This document shows, piece after piece, positions 38,301 to 48,165 of a DNA stretch of 64,000 nt. The position numbers and the translations under genes were made by a program. The first letter of the stretch is position 1, and the number at the start of each line of letters is the position of its first letter. The notes beneath the pieces are model-generated. The model saw only the letters and a list, made by a program, of their open reading frames with translations, ran no database searches and was not told where the DNA came from. The DNA is taken from NCBI GenBank assembly GCA_019022495.1, contig JAFEKR010000074.1:19947-83946 (forward strand). The letters are read 5' to 3'. The DNA comes from Epichloe hybrida (Eukaryota; Ascomycota; Sordariomycetes; Hypocreales; Clavicipitaceae).

Positions 38301-38564
38301 TGATGTACCATAACTGTAGACCGAGCAGTGAGTACATGGCTGTTTGCCATCGCACTTGATCTTCTTACGGCGGCATTCGTCGCAGGCACGGGTAACTCGT
38401 CGTCGTTTCTGCGTAGGTTGTGATGGCGCGTTGGGGTCCGATGAGGCCTTGTCGTCAATTTCAGTGTCTGACTTGGAGCTTTCTGTTGGCGAAGGAACAT
38501 CGGGAATCTGCCAGTGGCTGATGGACAACGCCACGGCGTCGTCCTCAGACATTTCCGTCCCCAT
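35330..38564 (-). CDS. Zn2Cys6 fungal transcription factor with Gln-rich tail
   Basis: Five exons: 38564..38309, 38231..37481, 37418..36789, 36714..36330, 36256..35330; 2949 nt, 982 residues. The binuclear zinc cluster is [18 protein letters not shown], then [10 protein letters not shown]; its sixth Cys is encoded just after intron 1. It is preceded by KRRRVTR and followed by a linker and a short coiled coil ([20 protein letters not shown]). The middle homology (fungal_trans) region includes [19 protein letters not shown]-type helices ([20 protein letters not shown]), [20 protein letters not shown] and [20 protein letters not shown]. The C terminus is low-complexity with [15 protein letters not shown] and a basic end. 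DNA target and pathway cannot be assigned from sequence. Intron 4 uses donor GTTGGT. Confidence 0.88.
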
Positions 38565-39814
38565 GGTGGGAGTCGTGATGACTTGGTGGAAGAGTCGTCG
38601 GATGTCGGGGCGCGGCCAAAGAGGATGACGACGGCCCTCGGGCGGGTTGACAGAATCGGTTCACGGCAACATGCGCAGGGACCCAAAGGCGAACAATAAC
38701 GACAAGTCGTCACTGATGGATAAGGGAACAGCGGAAGCGGGAACAGGCCGACACTAGGGAAGGTTGGTGGTGAAGCGATAGGAGCCGCAGAGAGAGCGCG
38801 AGAGACGATGGCTGGACCAGGGCAGGATCCTACCAGGGCCCCCTACTCCCTCCCGAGTCCCAACTGAGGGGTGAGTGACGAGGATGCAGATCCGGGGGGT
38901 TAAGAAGCCAAAGGCAGCGCATGTCCCAATTGCCGCGATATCGGGCAAATTATGCCATCAGACAAGCGCCGCGGACCACTGCACTCGGATCTAGACAACG
39001 GTGATGCGCTGGACGTCGAAAATGGCGGTGATGAGAATGGAGGGTTGCGGGGGAGCGGTCGGATGCGGTAGGATGCGGTGGTTGTTGACTACAGTGGTGT
39101 AGACGGTGTCTTGTCAGCTTGGTCTAGCAGCGTACGGATTACAGGCAGCGCAGGACCTCATTTGAGCAAAACGCAAAACGCCATGATAGTTATTAAATAA
39201 GTTAGTAAGTCATTGTCATTATTGAGAACGACGGCGGCGGTCGACGAGTGATGGCCACGCCCTACCACTCTGGCCGGCCAGTCACAAGCCGTACCCCTCC
39301 CAGCATTTGTCGTCGGGGCCGATGGCGGCAATGCCAAATCCAGTCGAGGCAGACGCTAAATAATACGGATTACTCACTCACCATCATGATCATGATGCCA
39401 ACACAAGTGTTTGGGCCTTGATCTGCATAATACCTCCACCAGCTCCCAGCAGAGTAGACGGAATATTTCCCTGGCTGCACACTAACCAGTCGCGCAGTTC
39501 TGAACATCCATTGGCATCATAATACTACTATATTTAATTGAAGGGATTTAGGATCTACAGAGCCTGCTAATTATCGCTGCCAAGTCTCTCAACACCAAGA
39601 CCAGCGTGTGCCATGTTTTGCAACATATTTGCGTTCTTTTCTCTACTAGCTGCAAAGATTTCTTTTCTTGCTCAAGTAATTATTATTAAGCATGTTCCCC
39701 ATCTCTATAGACTAACCCTCTTTCAATAAAGGGAAAGCGGGGAGCTGTCACACAGCTCCTTTCCCTGACTCTTGGTATTGAAACTGTTGCGGTCATCCTT
39801 GTAGCTACAGGCTC
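38565..39814. other. Upstream region of regulator gene and spacer to relic zone
   Basis: 1.25 kb without recognised gene. Mostly GC-rich near the regulator start, then AT-rich from about 39180. Likely the regulator promoter plus spacer. Confidence 0.5.
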
Positions 39815-40180
39815 ACCACTTTGACATTATCAGACGTCGGCCCGTTCTGAAACGCCCGTCCGCCAACCATACCACTGCCGAAACTTTTGTCTTGCCAGAA
39901 TGATGAGACCCATTGCTATCAAGTCCAGCGTAGTAGCCTCGGTAGGCATCCGCGCCATCGCCCGGGTTTGAGACGCGGAAGACAAGCCCGGCATTGCCAT
40001 CGTTCCACCCCCCCCCTTTCTGCCCCCCGAGTGTGATATCGACTTCCATGACGGATTTCCAGAACTCACGGCGCAGGGCACACTTATTGCCTTTAACAGC
40101 GGCAACGAGCGCTTTAGAAGAGGTGTTAAACCTGCCGTAGGCTGTCCACCTAGACTGGGTAGGGCAGACATCTACATTAT
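39815..40180 (-). pseudogene. Relic of a glycosidase-associated beta-sandwich domain
   Basis: Minus-strand translation reads WTAYGRFNTSSKALVAAVKG, then KSVMEVDITLGGQ, GNAGLVFRVSNPG and DAYRGYYAGLDSNG. This resembles the C-terminal concanavalin-like domain attached to some secreted fungal glycoside hydrolases (pattern GNAG-FRV-NP-GADAY-GYYAG). After DSNG the similarity continues only in another frame (GLIILARQ, expected form G-V-LG), so a frameshift is present. No start codon, signal peptide or catalytic domain is nearby. Treated as a fragment of a decayed gene; the parent family is uncertain. Confidence 0.5.
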
Positions 40181-40878
40181 CAAAGACAGCGCCGATGCGA
40201 AATGCACGACAGCAGATTCTTTGGCTTCGAAGGAATGTGGGAATGGATGCTTTAGTTCAGTTAGTTCACAGAGAATTGCTTATCTTGGCGATGTTGATAC
40301 TAGGGATATGGTGGTCTATGCTAATATGCCCGGTGGAAGTCTTCTGAGTAGCTTATCGAAGTTGGGTCATATGAGAAAGGCAATAAGCCACTGAAGTCAT
40401 AAATCAGTAGGCCTCCAATTTCGCTCAGTGGCGCGATGGTAGACATCTACTAACAATTGTCGTCCAGGGTGATTGTGCTATTGGTCATCTGGGTTTTGGT
40501 GGAAGCGAAGAGTTATCGCAGCTACCTCGAATAAGCTTATCATGTTTCCCCGGGTATTGCAGGCAGAACGAGCCGATCTGCAGCACGTTTTCCATTCCAA
40601 GTTTTCTCGTGCCCAATCATGAGGTCTCGCGTTCCCCATTGGACAGGTACCTCTCCATCTCATGGTGAGGTTTGTGGCGCCCGACAATTCAATTTAGTCG
40701 TTGAATGAAAAGCTGCATATGGTTGTTACATCAGCGCTCGTTCGATCAGACTCGGCTCCAAGAGGCCGGACAAGTATAGTCTGTTGTTTAAGTTTCGCTC
40801 GTGTCGGCACGTAGAGGAGTCACATCTTTCTGGGGGGGGTTAGTAAAAGCGCCGTTGCCCTCATGATCATGTCCTATT

Positions 40879-41227
40879 TTAGAGACGGACCCTTAATTGA
40901 TCTAATAAGCACGTTTTAGGTTTTACGGTGAGTTTTGGCGAGAGGAAGTCGTACAGCTTCCCACTATAGCGGTCGCCATCCTTGTACATCTTCGTAAGCT
41001 CAGATATCTTCTTCGTGATTTGTTCATCTGAAGGGAAGGAATGAGGAAGGAGGGCAAGCTGTTGAGGGTCAAACTCCTGATATGATCGAGATCGTCGCAA
41101 GGGTTCTTGCGGAGGATGCAGTGATTGTTCCCTTTGAGGGTAAGGAACATTAGGGAAGGTCTTTGGGGCAGTGGCTTGTGGGGGTCGTGCCACTCAGGCC
41201 CAAGACGACGACGACGATGATGTTGAG
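40879..41227 (-). mobile_element. Fragment of copia-like retrotransposon gag
   Basis: Minus-strand frame containing FPSDEQITKKISELTKMYKD and DRYSGKLYDFLSPKLT, which resembles the conserved start of fungal copia-type Gag (DEQI-KK--EL-K-Y, then YSG---SF--KL). Truncated at both sides and directly adjacent to an inverted RT fragment. Confidence 0.6.
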
Positions 41228-41376
41228 AAGAAGCCATCGTCACTGAGGCCTAGCGTGTCATCTGTTTGCATTCCTACGATTCCAAAGAGGTTCTCGTCAT
41301 TCGGGGCTGTGATCAGCAAGCAGGGATCGTACGTTGAGGTCGTCATCTTGAGGTTATCCCTGTGGTGACGAAAGTA
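41228..41376 (-). repeat. Left arm of 149-bp inverted repeat (RT fragment)
   Basis: The reverse complement of 41228..41376 matches 41632..41780 over 149 nt with two visible differences (AGTGACGATGG against AGCGACGATGA near the distal end). It encodes part of reverse transcriptase (TTSTYDPCLLITAPNDENL, GIVGMQTDDTLGLSDD). The spacer is 255 nt. Confidence 0.93.
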
Positions 41377-42045
41377 ACCCAATCGCCGACAATACAGCGA
41401 TCGAGCCAACGGATCATCGTGGCCCTCGCCCCATCATTGAGGCGAAGAGGAATCTATCTTTGGATGCGAGACATCACACAAGCCTACGTTCAATCGCACA
41501 CAACTCTGAACAGGCTAATCATCGTGAGAATCCCAAAGCAGATTGCACACCTCTTTCCGGAAGGCACGGTGATGGAGGTGATCAAACCTCTTTACGGAAT
41601 TGCAGAGGCCGGAACCCACTGGTGGGCAACGTACTTTCGTCACCACAGGGATAACCTCAAGATGACGACCTCAACGTACGATCCCTGCTTGCTGATCACA
41701 GCCCCGAATGACGAGAACCTCTTTGGAATCGTAGGAATGCAAACAGATGACACGCTAGGCCTCAGCGACGATGACTTCTTTGAGAAAGAAGAAAGAGAGC
41801 TCCAGAAGGCAAAGTTCACAGCCAAAGAAAAATCATTGACGATCGAACCCTGTGACCCGGAAGTTATTCGCTTCGGTGCCGGATCAGCAATAACACGCGG
41901 CGTCATCCATGTGCCTACGAAGCTTGGCCAAATCGACTTCTACGTCCTTGACACCGCCACACCTTTCCTCTTTTCCCTTACCGATATGGATAAAATGAAG
42001 GTCAAGATTGATAACCTCGCCAATGTGTTGATTCAAGGGGATTGA
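41362..42045 (+). mobile_element. Copia-like RT fragment fused in frame to a protease fragment
   Basis: Stop-free frame of 227 codons. Residues about 30-155 are copia-type reverse transcriptase: WMRDITQAYVQSHTTLNR, KPLYGIAEAGTHWW, TYDPCLLI and the active-site block GMQTDDTLGLSD. From about residue 165 it changes to the retropepsin-adjacent region: VIRFGAGSAITRGVIHVPT, TPFLFSLTDMDKMKVKIDNL, NVLIQGD. In a complete element protease precedes RT, so this order is rearranged. The sequence is not AT-biased and has no RIP-type stops, unlike the element at 61-64 kb. Confidence 0.75.
41632..41780 (+). repeat. Right arm of 149-bp inverted repeat
   Basis: Partner of 41228..41376; lies inside the RT-protease ORF. 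Transcription across both arms would give a long hairpin with a 255-nt loop. Confidence 0.93.
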
Positions 42046-44251
42046 AGAAAGTGGGAAAACCTGCGCGGGAGTGCGAATTAACCTGCGAATCAGCAAATCA
42101 CCCCGAATTAGGCTTAAACTTGTTTCATCGCATTTCTCAAATTGTGTTGGCTAAAAATAATAATCAAACGTTAAAAAGAGAGAAGGAAGGAAAGAAAAAC
42201 CCACCAGCCATCCCCACAATCCTGCGGAAGTGAGCCGCATCTTCCAATCTTGATGCAGCAGTCAGTTGCCATGTAATACAACGTTGCAGGTCCACGTTTC
42301 GGCATTGCAGCATGGTCTGCTGATTCCAATACAAGCTGCATTATTATGCAGAGGGCCACAGGAGCCATCGACGGCCCTCACAGGCTCCATGACTGGTCAA
42401 CAACAAGGAGGACACAAGAAATAGCGTTAGACCATGCACCTGGAAGTTTGGAACCGAGTGTCTGGTATAGAATCGGACTTACAGCAATCGCTGCAGTAGC
42501 GAACATTGGACTGAATGTTGCTACAATCTGTCTTGAGCTCCGCATTGAGTTGAAGGTATTTTTTTCAATGGTAATACCATTCTCATTCGCCACTGCGATA
42601 CATGTGTAGTAAGTGACACTCCGAGGGCTGCGATCTTGCTCACGGCAAGTTGACTTCCCCCGGTTTGGGTCCAGGTCTGTTGCCATCATTGTTCAACTTC
42701 GACTTCAACACGGCCAACAAGGGAACCCCCCCCCCCCCCCCGGGGGAGATCTCGCGCCAGACGCAGTCGAAGCTGCCCCACCGGCTGGACCAAGAAGAAT
42801 TGTCCTCACACAGATAAGGATACGGTATGGCTCCATGACGGGCCCGTGGTGGACGACCGCTCTTGCTGGGCCTTCAGATGTCGACAAAATGATCCTAGCT
42901 CCTGAAGTGAAATCTGGTGGATCGCTTAAAACGTCTGGAGTCGCTTACACTTGCGACGAATTCCCGGCTGCTTCGTGGATCGAAGGCGGTGATGGCACCA
43001 ACGTTTCCGATAGCGGTCCTGGAAGTGGAAAGTCCCAGACTCGCTGCGCCGGGTCCCAGTGCCGAGCAGGCCCGTTTCCCAGGCCAAGCGAGATGATATG
43101 AAGCATGACGACTTCCGCCGTTGGGTCGATACGGTTACTCTGAAAGAGCTTGATGCCCTAGGCAACGAACGGGACGATTGAGACTGCACCACATTTTGGC
43201 CAACGACAGTATCTCATCACCGCCTGACGAGGAACATCTCAACTCGAATGTCGCCGCTTTTTTCTTGAGCATGACAGTCGCATCCAACGCATCAACTCTT
43301 CGTGATTGGGATGCTGAAACGAAATCATCTGGTTTCCCGCAGGCACGAGGGGAAGCCTTCCGCCATCTTCAATGGAAGTCCCAAAAAACAAGCCATGATT
43401 GGCGCTCTTCAGTAACTGACTTGAGAAAATTTATCAGGTGCAAAGCTCCGTCTACGTTGCCCGAGGCTTACTCGTCGAAAGTTAATGGCCCGTCTGGCTT
43501 TACGGCACCTCATCAAAACACTCGGTTTTCTACCAGTGTGTGATCCTTGGCCGCTCGACGAGATAATCAAGCTGAAAGTCAAAGAGGGGTGCTCTTGGGT
43601 TCAATAACTGGCTACCGTCGTCGAACTTGGCCAGAGGACTTGAAAAGCGCGTGGTCGCCGAGGAAACGTGCTCAATGTACTTGCACGCCAATCTTGATAG
43701 TTGTACTTGCGAGGGTGTTGATAAAAAGCAGGGCGGAAAGTTAGCGAATGATTGCTATGAGTGGCGATTGAAACCAAACACACACTGGTAGTCAATGTTG
43801 GACATGGCAGTCTCACATTGTATAATTGTATGGAAATTATAGAAATCGTATAATAGTAAAGAAGAGTGTAATCTGGGAGATGAAGTCAAGCAAGGTGCCG
43901 TTCCTTATTTTTGTGGACTGTCTTGTCCTGTGTACACAATTACAAGGGGAATCCACTGGCCATCGTTGTTGAAGTTGGTGATGATGCGGAAAGAGAGAGA
44001 AATGATAAACCCGGAGTGTGGAGACTTTGAGGTGCAGACCCACTGTACATGGATTTGAGTGACTGACAGTGCGGATTACTCCGTACAGTATGTATGTACA
44101 TGTGCCTGCTTTGCTGCTCCCCGCCACATACATGTACACATGCGAGCTTCCTCAATCAAGTTGCACTCGTGTGCTGAGGCGCCATTCGCAGTGCACTTTT
44201 ACAGAAGCTGCAACACCTCTTTTCGGATCGAAACAAGTTTTGGACGCCGCC
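42046..44251. other. Relic-rich intergenic region upstream of CSN1
   Basis: 2.2 kb holding a nuclease-like fragment (listed separately), a C16-G5 homopolymer at 42726..42746, and an exact TACTCCGTA at 44078..44086. The frame at 43178..43543 (+) has no recognised family. The last few hundred bases serve as the CSN1 promoter. Confidence 0.5.
42613..43101 (+). pseudogene. Fragment with NucA/NucB-nuclease-like motif
   Basis: A 162-codon frame contains TSGVAYTCDEFPAASWIEGG. The pattern D-E-[FY]-P-x-A-[SM]-x-x-x-G-G resembles the core of the NucA/NucB DNase family, which fungi also carry in secreted proteins. Upstream residues RIRYGSMTGPWWTTALAGPS could belong to the same domain. The frame begins without signal peptide, runs through a C16 homopolymer, and stops after PRPSEMI without the rest of a domain. 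Probably a remnant; the family call is tentative. Confidence 0.35.
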
Positions 44252-45944
44252 ATGACAGCGACAGAGCCAGTTCTTGGTTTCATGACCAAGATGGCCAACA
44301 TAGGTGGCGTTGTTGTGCAAGGTTGGTACAGTTTCTCTAATCCAGTCCCTTTGATACGATGATTAACACCATTTGTCCCATACTCAGATCAACCAAAATT
44401 GGATCTCGACCTCTACGTCCAGAACTACACCGGTACGATACTCTCAAAGCTCTCTGTGCGAACAGCCCTGGTACACACCGAAGGACTAACGCTGCTGGCA
44501 TTCTACAGGTCGCACCCGATTCGACCGCCTTCTTCTCATCGGAAAGTCATCTGTCTCGCTCTGCATCGATGCGCTCAAGGCTGCCGTTATCGAGGCCAAG
44601 GGCGGAACCGATGTCTCCCGCTATCTTGAAGCGTGGGAATGCTTCAGACACGTGGCTCCCGACGATCCGGAAGCACGTAAAGATGACGCTTGGATAGAAA
44701 AGACCGAGACGGAGAACAAGGCCGAAACCACCAGACTCGAAAACGAACTCAAATGCTACAAAAACAACCTCATAAAAGAAAGCATCAGGGTATGGCACGG
44801 CTGCCCATTCTAGACTCTGCGTCTCTTTTTCCTGCACGATTCACTAATTTTACCCCAACACAGATGGGCAATGAGGATCTGGGCAAGCATTTCGAGAGAA
44901 TAGGCAAGCTCAACGAAGCCACCGAGGCATACACGAGGATGCGTCAGGATGTGAGCACCACTAAACATATTGTTGATTGCGGCATGCACCTTGCAAATGT
45001 GTCCTTGCATCGCCGAGATTTCACAATGGTCTTGAACAACATCGGTAAGATCACGTCTGTGCAGAATGGAGATGATGATAAGACTCTGCAAGCATACACC
45101 AGAGTCGCATGGGGAGTAGCTTCTCTGGGACTGGAGCGCTTTGAGGATGCAGCAAAGGCCTTTCTAAGAACTGATTCCAACACCCCGCCAACCGAATATA
45201 ATCACATCGCCAGTCCCAATGATATAGCCATCTATGGTGGTCTTCTAGCCCTTGCTACCATGGACCGAAAAGAACTTCAAACCCGTGTGCTAGAAAATCA
45301 GTCGTTTCGAACTTTCCTCGAGCACGAGCCTCATATTCGCAAAGCGATCAGTGTCTTTGTCAACGGTCGATACTCCAGCTGCCTGTCTATATTGGAGGCT
45401 TCGCGTGCTGATTACCTTTTGGACATGCATCTGCAAAAGCACATACACACTATCTACTCCAGAATTCGTAGTAAATGTATCGTTCAGTACTTCGTTCCCT
45501 TCTCCTGTGTTACACTGGAAAGCTTAGACGCCGCCTTTGCTCAACCTGGGACCTCTATTGGCTCAGAGTTGGTCGAGATGATTCGAAACGGGTCTTTAAA
45601 GGCACGCATTGATACAAAGAACAAGGTACGAATCAGCACTCGAAGTTTCTCACTGAACAATTCACAATGCGTTTTCTATACTGACCGAAAATATTCAGCT
45701 CCTGGTGGCAGTCCGTCATAATTCTCGAGAATTGATGCAAAAGAATGCACTCCAAGTGGCACGCCGCTACGAGAAGGAGGCTAAAGAACGATTACGGCAC
45801 ATGAGTCTCGCGGTCGCCGGACTAGATTCGGTCAATGCTAAAAGATCAACGTCGGGACCTACACCTGGGTCAGGCTTAGACGAGGCCTGGTATGAGGAAA
45901 ATAGAAACACGTCACATCGGGATGGAGTGGAATCTTTGGGCTGA
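44252..45944 (+). CDS. CSN1: COP9 signalosome subunit 1 (CSN1/CsnA)
   Basis: Five exons: 44252..44321, 44388..44432, 44509..44789, 44864..45625, 45699..45944; 1404 nt, 467 residues. N-terminal block PKLDLDLYVQNYTGRTRFDR plus LLLIGKSSVSLCIDALKAAV is diagnostic for CSN1. TPR-like helices follow (MGNEDLGKHFERIGKLNEAT, EAYTRMRQDVST), then a PCI domain region (SFRTFLEHEPHIRKAISVFV, YLLDMHLQKHIHTIYSRIRS, FVPFSCVTLESLDAAF). The C-terminal exon has a basic coiled segment (QVARRYEKEAKERLRHMSLA) and a disordered tail. The CSN complex removes NEDD8 from cullins and in fungi controls development and secondary metabolism (established for CsnA). Start chosen as MTATEPVLGFM; an upstream in-frame extension exists but looks noncoding. 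Confidence 0.92.
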
Positions 45945-46648
45945 GGTGAATGAATGGAGCGATGAAACTGAATGTCGAGGTATTCCTCCATTGCCTGACT
46001 TTTTGCTCGATCGCTACCACTTTGCTCTCAATACTGTTTCACGAAAAGCATGCGACATAGACCAGCCCATATCGATACATTCGGTGCAGGCGCGGAAGTC
46101 TCATCCTTTAAGAAGACATTAGCCCCTCCCATTCTAGCTAAGCTCGGCCTACAGCACCATTGAAAGAGCCAAAGACCTGCCAAGGAAGCACTCATGATGG
46201 CACGATAGTCACAGTGTAGAACACGACGCACGGTCGTTGATGAAGCGACCCGCTTGCTTCCACATACCCATGTTCTTCTCCCTTCTTCCTTCTTATTTCT
46301 TGCAGCAATGACCTAAATCAAACGTCAAATTCAGGTTTCTTGCAAATACATTGATAGTTTCTCCTACACAAGACGCAGAGGAAGTACCACCATGCATAGA
46401 AATATAGACAGACGATCGAATCAGAAACAAACCAGAGAGAAAAAAATACATTTCATTGGGGGTATCATGTCGCATTTCTCGTATTATGACAAGCCCAGCG
46501 CTGCCATTGCCGTAGTTATCATACACCACATGCTCAAAAGATCCTCATCTTTTGACAGTTGCCTCCCAGAGTGATGATTGTACAAAAAAAAAGAGAGGGG
46601 GGGGGGGGAACCCTAGTACGGCTCTTCCTCCTGTTCTTATATCCCTTT
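45945..46648. other. Convergent 3' region CSN1 / PRP18
   Basis: 704 nt of 3' flanks of convergent genes with a G12 run at 46597..46608. No coding signal. Confidence 0.6.
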
Positions 46649-47784
46649 CTAGCCCATCAATTGCCTCAAATCCGTCGGTGGCCATCTGACTTGCGCAAAT
46701 GTAAGACACCGCTTGATACTCTGCAAGATTTTGCGCGTAACTTCATCACCCATTACGTGACCTTTTTCTCCATTATGAAGCTTCTCGCGTGCACTTCTCT
46801 CGTGGATACCAACCATGGTGACACCAATGGGCCAGGCAGCTTTGCCGATGCTCAGGCGGAGATAGTCGTCGTTGGCGTCGACATAGCGTCTTTCCTGGAG
46901 GGCTTTGACAATTTGCACTATAGGTTCTATGAGCGAGTCGTCCAGGTCGCCGGTTTCGAACTTCCGAAACAACTGTTCATGTAATGTTAGTATTGTTGTT
47001 GCTTTCATCAGTTTCGAGCGTGTCGAATCCTGACGAGTATGCAAAGATTGGGGTGTGACCTCACCGGCTTCATATTTTCTCTGGTCTGTACCATGACATT
47101 ATACGCAATTTTACTGGCGCTCGTATCGTTTCTCTCCTCCTCCATGGTCCTCTCATATGCTGTCAGCACCATGGTGAAGTAGCTCGCAAGCTGTCTGAAC
47201 AACCACTTTTTCCCTTCCTTGTCCTTGGGCACCTCCCCGTCCACTTTCATGTCCTTCTCGTCGACGAGCTCCAGCGTCGTCGGTATGGGGCCCTTGCTCA
47301 TCACCAGAGTTAATTTCTTGTACCTTCGTACCCTGGCGGCATGCGATTCGCCAAACATCATGACGGGGTGCCCTAGTTCTCTCAACTTCTCTCGCAGTGC
47401 CTCTTCAGGAACATCGTTCCCATCTGCCCCATTCTCTCCGTCTTCTTCACCGCTCTTGCTCTTCTTGGCTAGTTCTGGAAGGCCGAGGCGCTTCCTCCTT
47501 TCTCGCTCCTCTTCTTCCTCCTTTTGCTCTCTTAGTCTGCGCGAATCTTCGGCGAGTCTGCGCCGCTTCTCTTCCCGCGCTGCATTGTCCGAGGCGATTT
47601 CTTCCTCGCGCTTGCGTTTGGCTGCTGCTTTGGCTTGGCGTTCTTCTTCGATGGCCTTTTGTTCGGCAATGTAGGCTTTTCTGCGTTCTTCTTCGACTTC
47701 GGCTCGCTTGAGATACTTTTTGTTGACGTCGCTTGGTGGTTTGGCCTTGGAGAGCTCCTTGTTCATCAGGGCTGCGAAGTCCAT
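46649..47784 (-). CDS. PRP18: Pre-mRNA splicing factor 18
   Basis: Two exons, 47784..47065 and 46972..46649, 347 residues. N terminus MDFAALMNKELSKAK, then a long Lys/Glu/Arg-rich coiled coil. Next is the SFM-type motif shared by Prp4 and Prp18 (EEALREKLRELGHPVMMFGE, SHAARVRRYKKL). The Prp18 domain begins near WLFRQLASYFTMVLTAYERT and includes the conserved loop LRLSIGKAAWPIGVTMVGIH and SAREKLHNGEKGHVMGDEVT. Prp18 is a U5-associated second-step factor; PRP8, also U5, lies 3 kb away but this linkage may be chance. The intron (GTGAGG...GAACAG) is phase 0. Divergent from SAP18 over 381 nt. Confidence 0.94.
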
Positions 47785-48165
47785 GGTGGGGGGAGAAGGC
47801 TCGGCAAAGCGTGTTTTGTCTGCAAGGCTCGTCGAAATTATTTGTTTATACTATATGGGATCGTGTGGGTTTATGGCGAAGGTGCCAGGCGCTGCAAAGT
47901 CAATGGACATTAGGTCTGGTATCAAGCAAAGTGGCGCCGCCGGTTTGGTTTCTTTGTGCTTAGATAACGATTGCGGGTATTCGCCGGAAAATTTGGCGCA
48001 CAAGACCAGGGTTCTTCACTGCTCCATGCATGCCATCAGCAGCAAGCTTTTAATTCATGAAGGTCAACATGTGTAACTTAAACTTACTTTGCGGCTACGA
48101 GAGAAATTCGTTCAAATACATCAAGGGCTCTTCTTTTCTCGTGCGAGGGATCAGCACTGGAAGCC
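47785..48165. promoter_or_regulatory. Divergent promoter region PRP18 / SAP18
   Basis: 381 nt between divergent start codons; the only space available for both promoters. No specific site can be named. Confidence 0.45.

Noticed and set aside
40023..40395. Plus-strand frame with regular Cys residues opposite the glycosidase relic
   Set aside because: The minus strand carries the recognisable domain pattern; the plus frame lacks start, signal peptide and resemblance, so it is probably a shadow.
43178..43543. 121-codon plus-strand frame downstream of the nuclease-like fragment
   Set aside because: No recognisable domain and no join to a neighbouring exon; kept only as part of the relic-rich interval.
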